From the NCBI GenBank assembly GCA_045654645.1, contig JAZONR010000075.1, positions 1 through 30,851 on the forward strand: DNA of 30,851 bases, given 5' to 3'. Position numbers and translations under genes: made by a program. The notes under the pieces are model-generated. The model was not told where the DNA came from, made no database searches, and saw only the letters and a program-made list of their open reading frames with translations. The stretch comes from HGM04593 sp045654645 (lineage in GTDB: Bacteria; Bacteroidota; Bacteroidia; Bacteroidales; Bacteroidaceae). Positions 26,051-30,851 of the stretch are shown here, one piece after another (positions within the stretch are counted from its first letter, which is position 1; each line of letters begins with the position of its first letter).

Positions 26051-27730
26051 ATGAAGAACGTAAAAGCATTTCTTACATATGCCCTAAATAAAGACGGTGA
26101 TTTGGTACATATTGACAGTGTACCTAATGGAAACGATTGTGAATGTTTTTGTCCTTATTGCAATAGCAAACTTTGCGCAAAAAATGGAGGTTCGGGAACA
26201 AGAATGGTTCATCACTTTGCACATGTCAGTGGCGCAGATTGTGTTGGAGCTATTGAATCGGCCTTACACAAAATGGCAAAAGATGTAATGAAAGAGACTT
26301 TAAGTATACAATTACCTGACAGATTGGATGGCAGTCGCGGGGAGTTGTTAACCCTTGATAGAGTTGAAGTTGAATTTTATGACAAAGAAACTAGCTTGCG
26401 TCCAGATTGCATTGGGTTCTACGGAGATAAAGTAATTTGGATTGAATTCAAGCGCACTCATGCCGTTGATGCAAAGAAAAAAGGAAAAATCATTTCTGCC
26501 AATATCGATTGTGTGGAACTTGACCTTAATGCCTGCGTACTTAATCCTGAAGCTGTTCGCAATTTCATAATTAAAGAAAAAAAGAATCGTGTTTGGATTA
26601 GAGACACTAAGCAAAAATCTAGAATCATAGGCACAAAACGTGAATACGATTATGACAAATATGAATACAGACATGTAGAACGTACGTTTGCAAAGGATGA
26701 GAAAGACCGATTGGTCAATCTTATGAATGATAAAGTTGATATGAATGTTCATAGTTATTATTGTCTAGCATGCGGCAAGGAACTCACTATAGACCTTGAC
26801 GAATCAGGAAATTACATTTTTAAGCATCTAGACAATGGTTTTAAATGCGATGATGACTTATATCTACATGAGGCAGCAAAAGAGATTATCAAATATAAAT
26901 TTTATAACAATAACGAATTTAAGATACTTGTACCTCAAAGCCAAAACTGCATAGAAGAAACGGGATGCATTTTCTATCAACCAGAATTATGTTTTACAAG
27001 AAAAAGTATTTCATATAATCTTAAACAACATGGTTATATTGATTGCTTTAAAAACCACAAACTTCCTGATCTTAAATATAAATGCGATTTAGTTATTCCA
27101 ACTGCCGATAATAATAAAAATGCTATTGTTATAAACATCATTGCAGGTGCTTGCCATGTTGAAATTGACACTAACAAACATAGAGTGATAGACATAGAAG
27201 TATCAAACAGCAAAAGCCTTTTAGATTTATTATATAATCCTATTAGAGGTAATTGTTCAAATTTTAAGTTTGAGAATAAACAAAGGGTTTCTCCTTCAGA
27301 AATGGATAGAAAGATCTTAAAGTTTTCATTATTCTCCAGTGGCAAATATCATATAGACACCGTGCCCTGCGATAAAATAAATGAATATAAGCATAGCACT
27401 GTTTTGGAATATTATTTTATTAATGGAAGACAAAATAATAGAAATATTGCAAAGTGGTATTCACTTATGCGATGTCATGAACAGGGACATAAAGTCTGCT
27501 TATGCGAAATATGTTGGTTCAAAGCTCAGACAAAAGGCTTATACAGCATATCTCAAACCATATGTAAACGATATAAAACAACAGGGACTCCACATTATCC
27601 ATTAATGGAGATGCCCGTAGATTGTCTCTATTTTAAAATAGATAAAGAAATAGAGAACATAGTAAAATCTTATTATAAGAATATTAACGTTAAAGAAAAT
27701 ATATTTAACATTACAAAACCAAATATATAA
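26051..27730 (+). CDS. CoiA-like competence/nuclease family protein
   Basis: The 559-aa protein shows the CoiA-like arrangement: a zinc-binding start with CPYC (Cys34, Cys37), then HHFAH (54-58) and Cys64, ESALHKMAK (69-77), and a PD-(D/E)xK nuclease core with Asp119 (LRPDCIGF) and Glu132-x-Lys134 (IWIEFKRTH). A second zinc-knuckle-like YYCLACGKEL lies near 237 and another Cys/His cluster (HEQGHKVCLCEICW) near the C-terminus. CoiA proteins act in DNA uptake in Gram-positives; long CoiA-like proteins in Bacteroidetes are unassigned. The gene is clearly more AT-rich than its neighbours, suggesting recent transfer. No competence genes are adjacent. Confidence 0.75.
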   Translation: MKNVKAFLTYALNKDGDLVHIDSVPNGNDCECFCPYCNSKLCAKNGGSGTRMVHHFAHVSGADCVGAIESALHKMAKDVMKETLSIQLPDRLDGSRGELLTLDRVEVEFYDKETSLRPDCIGFYGDKVIWIEFKRTHAVDAKKKGKIISANIDCVELDLNACVLNPEAVRNFIIKEKKNRVWIRDTKQKSRIIGTKREYDYDKYEYRHVERTFAKDEKDRLVNLMNDKVDMNVHSYYCLACGKELTIDLDESGNYIFKHLDNGFKCDDDLYLHEAAKEIIKYKFYNNNEFKILVPQSQNCIEETGCIFYQPELCFTRKSISYNLKQHGYIDCFKNHKLPDLKYKCDLVIPTADNNKNAIVINIIAGACHVEIDTNKHRVIDIEVSNSKSLLDLLYNPIRGNCSNFKFENKQRVSPSEMDRKILKFSLFSSGKYHIDTVPCDKINEYKHSTVLEYYFINGRQNNRNIAKWYSLMRCHEQGHKVCLCEICWFKAQTKGLYSISQTICKRYKTTGTPHYPLMEMPVDCLYFKIDKEIENIVKSYYKNINVKENIFNITKPNI

Positions 27731-27740
27731 TTGCAAGACG

Positions 27741-28433
27741 ATGAAAGAAGAGTGTTTGATATGTAGCGCTCCGTTGAAGTATTTGGAAAAGGAAATTCCT
27801 ATGGAGTGTGCCATTTGCCATAAGAGAGAGGACAGCAAAACCTGTTGCGAACAAGGACATTACGTCTGCAACGAGTGCCACACAAAGGGCATAGATGCCA
27901 TTTATAAACTTTGCCTCGACGAAACATCCAAGAATCCTATAGAGATTATGGAGAAAATGATGGCAATGCCCTTCTGCCATATGCACGGACCCGAACATCA
28001 TATTATGGTAGGAGCCGCCCTGCTAACAGCCTATCACAATGCAGGTGGGGATATTGAACTTCCCTATGCTTTGGTAGAACTGATGAAGCGAGGCAAGCAA
28101 GTTCCGGGCGGAGCTTGCGGCTTTTGGGGAGCTTGTGGCGCGGGACTCAGTTCCGGTATGTTCGTTTCCGTCATCTCACACTCCACGCCACTGACAATCG
28201 AACCTTTTGCATTGTCGCACAAGATGTCCGCTGCATCGATAGGCAAGATTGCCGAGGTGGGTGGTCCACGATGCTGCAAACGCAATTCCTATCTATCCAT
28301 TCAAGCAGCCATTGATTTTGTGGAAACGAAATTCGGTGTATATATGGACAACTCTTCCATTGTGTGCAGGCATTTCGGCAAGAATAACCAATGCATCGGG
28401 ATGCGTTGCCCTTTCTTTCCCAAGAAACAGTAA
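27741..28433 (+). CDS. DUF5714 protein, Cys-rich
   Basis: The 230-aa protein opens with paired Cys motifs (CLICSAP; CAICHKRED; CCEQGHYVCNECH), which suggest one or two zinc or iron-sulfur sites. A conserved middle follows: FCHMHGPEHHIMVGAAL and GGACGFWGACGAGLSSG. The C-terminus is again Cys-rich (GGPRCCKRNSYLSI, VCRHFGKNNQC, GMRCPFF). This is the DUF5714 family, sometimes mis-annotated as a methyltransferase; its reaction is unknown. It lies 10 nt after the CoiA-like gene but returns to normal base composition, and is followed 23 nt later by arsC, so the functional pairing is probably with arsC. Confidence 0.82.
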   Translation: MKEECLICSAPLKYLEKEIPMECAICHKREDSKTCCEQGHYVCNECHTKGIDAIYKLCLDETSKNPIEIMEKMMAMPFCHMHGPEHHIMVGAALLTAYHNAGGDIELPYALVELMKRGKQVPGGACGFWGACGAGLSSGMFVSVISHSTPLTIEPFALSHKMSAASIGKIAEVGGPRCCKRNSYLSIQAAIDFVETKFGVYMDNSSIVCRHFGKNNQCIGMRCPFFPKKQ

Positions 28434-28456
28434 AGAGTGATATTTAATTGCATTTT

Positions 28457-28861
28457 ATGAGAGTACTGATTTTATGCACAGGTAACAGTTGCCGTAGCCA
28501 GATGGCACACGGATTTCTTCAGTCATTCAACCCCCAGCTGGAAGTACATTCTGCCGGAACCAAACCGGCCGAAAGGGTAAATCCCAAAGCTATCGAGGTG
28601 ATGAAAGAAGTTGGTATCGACCTATCCAACCACAAGCCCAAAAGTGCAGAAATATATCTCAACGACGAGTGGGATTATGTGATAACTGTCTGTGGCGGAG
28701 CAAACGAGAATTGCCCAGGCTTCATTGGCAAAGTTGGCAAGCGACTACACATTGGCTTTGACGACCCCTCGGATGCAACAGGCACGGATGAATTTGTGAT
28801 GAAGGAATTTCGCAGAGTAAGAGACGAAATCCAAGAAAAGTTTAAAGAAATCTTCTTATAG
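28457..28861 (+). CDS. arsC: Arsenate reductase, thioredoxin-coupled (LMW-PTP fold)
   Basis: I start at ATG 28457 (134 aa); an upstream TTG at 28448 is in frame but unnecessary. The N-terminal P-loop is CTGNSCRS with Cys7 as nucleophile and Arg13 binding the oxyanion. The two resolving cysteines are Cys79 and Cys86 (VCGGANENCP), the triple-Cys set of the Bacillus/Staphylococcus thioredoxin-dependent arsenate reductases. It reduces As(V) to As(III) in the cytoplasm. No arsenite exporter (acr3, arsB) or arsR lies in the window; only the DUF5714 gene is in its operon. Confidence 0.92.
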   Translation: MRVLILCTGNSCRSQMAHGFLQSFNPQLEVHSAGTKPAERVNPKAIEVMKEVGIDLSNHKPKSAEIYLNDEWDYVITVCGGANENCPGFIGKVGKRLHIGFDDPSDATGTDEFVMKEFRRVRDEIQEKFKEIFL

Positions 28862-29093
28862 ACACAAAGAGCCCCTCCACCACCTCAATTTATGGAATAA
28901 CCGGACACACAGAGCGGACACACAGCGACAGACCACCACCCAACAACAAATCTCCTTGTTGTGCTTCTCTTCAAGCCGTTGCCTAAGTTCTTGTCAAAAC
29001 AGTGGCAATGGCACCCCATAAAACTGCGTTTATTGCAGGGGAAGCCGGTGTGTGGCAATTCTTGCAATTGAAATCTTTAATGAAAAGGAGTCA
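28862..29093. other. Intergenic region between arsC and GNAT gene
   Basis: The two genes converge here. A 6-bp dyad (CAACAA...TTGTTG, about 28946-28963) is too weak to call a terminator. I see no gene. Confidence 0.4.
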
Positions 29094-29576
29094 TCATCCA
29101 TTCAGTTCCTTCTCATACAAACGATAATGACACTCGGCCATACCAGTTTTTTGATACACGGCTTGGGCGGTGGAGTTATCCTTGTCTACATATAGGCGAA
29201 TTTGGGAAACACCTTCGGCTTTTGCAAGGTCAATAACCCTGTTATACATTGCCTTATAGATGCCACGGCCACGGTATTCCTTAAGCACATATACGCTCTG
29301 TATCCACCAATACCAGCAGTTGTTCCAGTCGCTCCACTCGCGAGTTATCATCAGGCAGGCAACAACCTTTCCGCCAATTTCGGCTATAATATATCTCCCC
29401 TTGGCCTCATCGTCAATAACGGCTTGCACTCCCCTACTCACACACTCATAGTCCAACGCCAGCCCCTCTGTTTCCATAGCCATATCCACCTGAAACCGCG
29501 CAATATCATCCACATTGCAAGCCCCACCAACAGTTATCACCACCTCATCGTTGTTATATAGTTCCTCAACTTTCAT
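29094..29576 (-). CDS. GNAT family N-acetyltransferase
   Basis: The 160-aa protein has the GNAT fold: strand VACLMITREW, strand IQSVYVLKEY, acetyl-CoA loop YRGRGIYKAM (101-110) and closing strand IRLYVDKDNSTAQAVYQKTGM. The residue pattern is closest to general small-molecule or N-terminal acetyltransferases annotated only as GNAT. It is a single gene convergent with arsC; a possible -7 box TATCTTCA (29621-29628, minus strand) lies inside the remnant described next. Confidence 0.9.
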   Translation of the reverse strand: MKVEELYNNDEVVITVGGACNVDDIARFQVDMAMETEGLALDYECVSRGVQAVIDDEAKGRYIIAEIGGKVVACLMITREWSDWNNCWYWWIQSVYVLKEYRGRGIYKAMYNRVIDLAKAEGVSQIRLYVDKDNSTAQAVYQKTGMAECHYRLYEKELNG

Positions 29577-29622
29577 ATCTTACAAATCATTTTACTTGTT
29601 CTGTTACCCCATTCCACGCGTG

Positions 29623-29862
29623 AAGATAGCAAATTTTTCTCTGCCGGCACAAGATGATGAGTTTGATTTCAGCAAGTATTTAATTCAACAACAAAGATAT
29701 TACTCCACAGCTATTCAATGACAAGTTCAAAGAACGCCTTTCTACTGCTGATATTAAGCAAGCAAAAGAAGATATATTTCCATCTGTTCGCCACCTGGTG
29801 AATTGGACACCTGGTCAAATGACTATTTTGCCCAACCGGTAGATATTGTGAGAAATGAATAG
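29623..29862 (+). pseudogene. Twice-frameshifted gene remnant (possibly an AbiEii-like nucleotidyltransferase C-terminus)
   Basis: Three consecutive segments read as one protein if two frameshifts are allowed. 29641-29709 gives LPAQDDEFDFSKYLIQQQ and on to RYYST. A +1 shift near 29710 opens LFNDKFKERLSTADIKQAKE to FPSVRH, about 29711-29796. A second shift near 29797-29800 restores the first frame with ELDTWSNDYFAQPVDIVRNE, then a stop at 29860. Composition and the closing WSNDYF pattern look like the C-terminus of nucleotidyltransferase AbiEii/AbiGii-type proteins, but that identification is tentative. The N-terminal part is missing. The rest of the gap 29577-29951 shows nothing further. Confidence 0.5.
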
Positions 29863-29951
29863 GCGCAACAGATTGATTAATTCAAAAGAAGTATGTTCAC
29901 TGTGTGTCAAGAGAGTAAATACAAAGTATTTAGAAGCTAAAAAGTGGAATT

Positions 29952-30581
29952 TCAGGGGCGGCACATCGCATATAGTGTGAGATTTCCCAATTTGCTGCCT
30001 ACCTGTCCCTTAAGACGGAATGAGAAGTGTTCATACAAAGCCACATTTTTAGCTTCCAGTGTCTCGAGATAGCAACTCTCGCCCGAAGCATCGAGATGAT
30101 TCAGAAGGGCCGTCATCAAGGGTTTCCCATAGTGCTGTCCCTGTTTGTCGAGGCGCGTAGCAAAGGCCAACAGATAACCATCATCAGCCGTTCTATATCG
30201 TTTTGCAAATTTTTCTATCTCCAAATTAAAACGCGTCAATCGGACAATTCTTCTTATGCCGAACTTAAAAAACATCTTCACACCACCCGCTTTCACATAA
30301 TCGAACAAGCTGGGTTCTTTGCTTTTTGGAGGGATATAGACCAGTACAGAATTGGCATCCTTGCTGTCGGCTATGGAGATGGCATTTTCGGGAAGAATAG
30401 CAAGAGAAACCTCCCAAAACAGGCGCATCAAGTCGTGGTTATATGCTCCGTAGCAAACGTGCTTGAACATACTGTATTGACTGAAACCATCGGCAAGCGT
30501 GGTAGCAAAACGCTCTATGTCCTCGTGTTGCATAATGTAACACTTCTCAAAAGCAGGAATAGTATGTATATTCATCGACAT
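29952..30581 (-). CDS. GNAT-like acetyltransferase
   Basis: I choose ATG 30581 (209 aa). An in-frame ATG at 30632 lies within or upstream of the -7 box at 30630-30637 and so is probably not transcribed; ATG 30575 is also possible. The protein begins MSMNIHTIPAFEKCYIMQ, and the core shows the GNAT beta-4/loop region LLAFATRLDKQGQHYGKPLM, a degenerate form of the usual R-x-x-G-x-G/A loop, followed by CYLETLEAKNVALYEHFSF. The N-terminal half (FSQYSMFKHV; LMRLFWEVSLAIL) matches GNAT proteins of the fungal-like and Bacteroides type. The substrate is unknown. Confidence 0.8.
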   Translation of the reverse strand: MSMNIHTIPAFEKCYIMQHEDIERFATTLADGFSQYSMFKHVCYGAYNHDLMRLFWEVSLAILPENAISIADSKDANSVLVYIPPKSKEPSLFDYVKAGGVKMFFKFGIRRIVRLTRFNLEIEKFAKRYRTADDGYLLAFATRLDKQGQHYGKPLMTALLNHLDASGESCYLETLEAKNVALYEHFSFRLKGQVGSKLGNLTLYAMCRP

Positions 30582-30629
30582 CTTCTTTTGTTTTTTGCAA
30601 TAGCAAACTTCCACTCGAGAACAAGTAAC

Positions 30630-30637
30630 CAAAAGTA
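30630..30637 (-). promoter_or_regulatory. -7 box of the rightmost GNAT gene
   Basis: On the minus strand TACTTTTG matches TAnnTTTG. Transcription would begin near 30623, which rules against the start codon at 30632 and supports 30581. Confidence 0.5.
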
Positions 30638-30639
30638 TT

Positions 30640-30851
30640 TCAACAATCAGTGTTGTCGTTACAACAAATCACCTTGCCGATGCAGAAAGTGTAGATGATT
30701 ATCAATCAGTCATTTAGCACTCTAAAAGGTACAACCACTCATTTGGCAAGTCATTGAGAATGTGTAAGTTAGTGATTTTCAACGCACTTTTCGCCTTGTA
30801 CCTCCATTTTGGAATGTAAAAGTAAGTGTAATTTCTTGAATATCAAAACCC
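30640..30851. other. Non-coding right end of the window
   Basis: No credible gene is seen. An 8-bp inverted repeat, AGGTACAA (30727-30734) with TTGTACCT (30796-30803), separated by 61 nt, is the only structure noticed. It may be chance or the edge of an element that continues beyond the window. Confidence 0.35.

Noticed and set aside
28885..29067. 60-codon minus-strand frame between arsC and the GNAT gene
   Set aside because: It has no promoter, no family resemblance and biased composition; it sits in a convergent intergenic gap.
29916..29932. TAAATAC-AAA-GTATTTA hairpin as terminator of the rightmost GNAT gene
   Set aside because: The stem is nearly all A/T with a 3-nt loop and no following T run, so it is too weak to call.
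30027..30698. 223-codon open frame antisense to the rightmost GNAT gene
   Set aside because: The minus-strand product has GNAT features and an upstream -7 box; the plus-strand product does not resemble a protein family.

Overview
The window comes from a chromosome of the order Bacteroidales, probably a gut commensal. Four signs support this. The 16S rRNA 5' end (1-357, minus strand) has a Bacteroidetes-type sequence. Many genes carry the Bacteroidetes promoter (TTTG, about 19 nt, TAnnTTTG) and lack strong Shine-Dalgarno sites. Lineage-typical families are present: a DUF5686 outer-membrane protein, type III glutamine synthetase, DUF5714 and a DUF4847-like lipoprotein. I cannot fix the genus.

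Layout. 1-631 holds the start of an rRNA operon, leaving leftward, with a well-formed promoter. 914-12376 is an ordinary core block: the DUF5686 protein, glnN (convergent, with a shared terminator hairpin), nagA with a perfect 17-bp terminator stem, and a tight operon of dcp, a small lipoprotein, a dCMP deaminase and an S41 protease, with 10-nt or ATGA junctions. 12445-12516 is tRNA-Gly(CCC). Its last 25 nt recur twice as part of a 124-bp near-perfect tandem repeat, followed by a 13-bp inverted repeat and three 11-bp-phased repeats. This looks like the scar of integrative-element activity.

The accessory part begins just beyond the tRNA. A leftward unit encodes a GNAT acetyltransferase, a 900-aa membrane protein that reads as a CASTOR/POLLUX-like ion channel (four membrane segments, a DAGN pore motif, two RCK-like Rossmann domains) ending in a ryanodine-receptor-type RyR domain, and a separate 96-aa RyR protein. 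To the right follow a Cys-rich mini-protein (divergent promoter), an unknown protein coupled to a YwqG/DUF1963 protein, and thioredoxin. Then comes a 1764-aa single-gene protein with a TIR/DUF4062-like N-terminus, a P-loop STAND-type NTPase and a very long helical C-terminus, the architecture of Avs-like antiphage proteins. After a zinc alcohol dehydrogenase comes an AT-rich CoiA-like nuclease gene, then DUF5714-arsC, two more GNAT genes and a twice-frameshifted gene remnant.

The best candidates for a poorly described system are the RyR-channel/RyR pair and the giant TIR-like STAND protein. Both lie within 12 kb of a tRNA that looks like an integration hotspot. A role in conflict or stress sensing is inference from architecture and context, not something the sequence proves.
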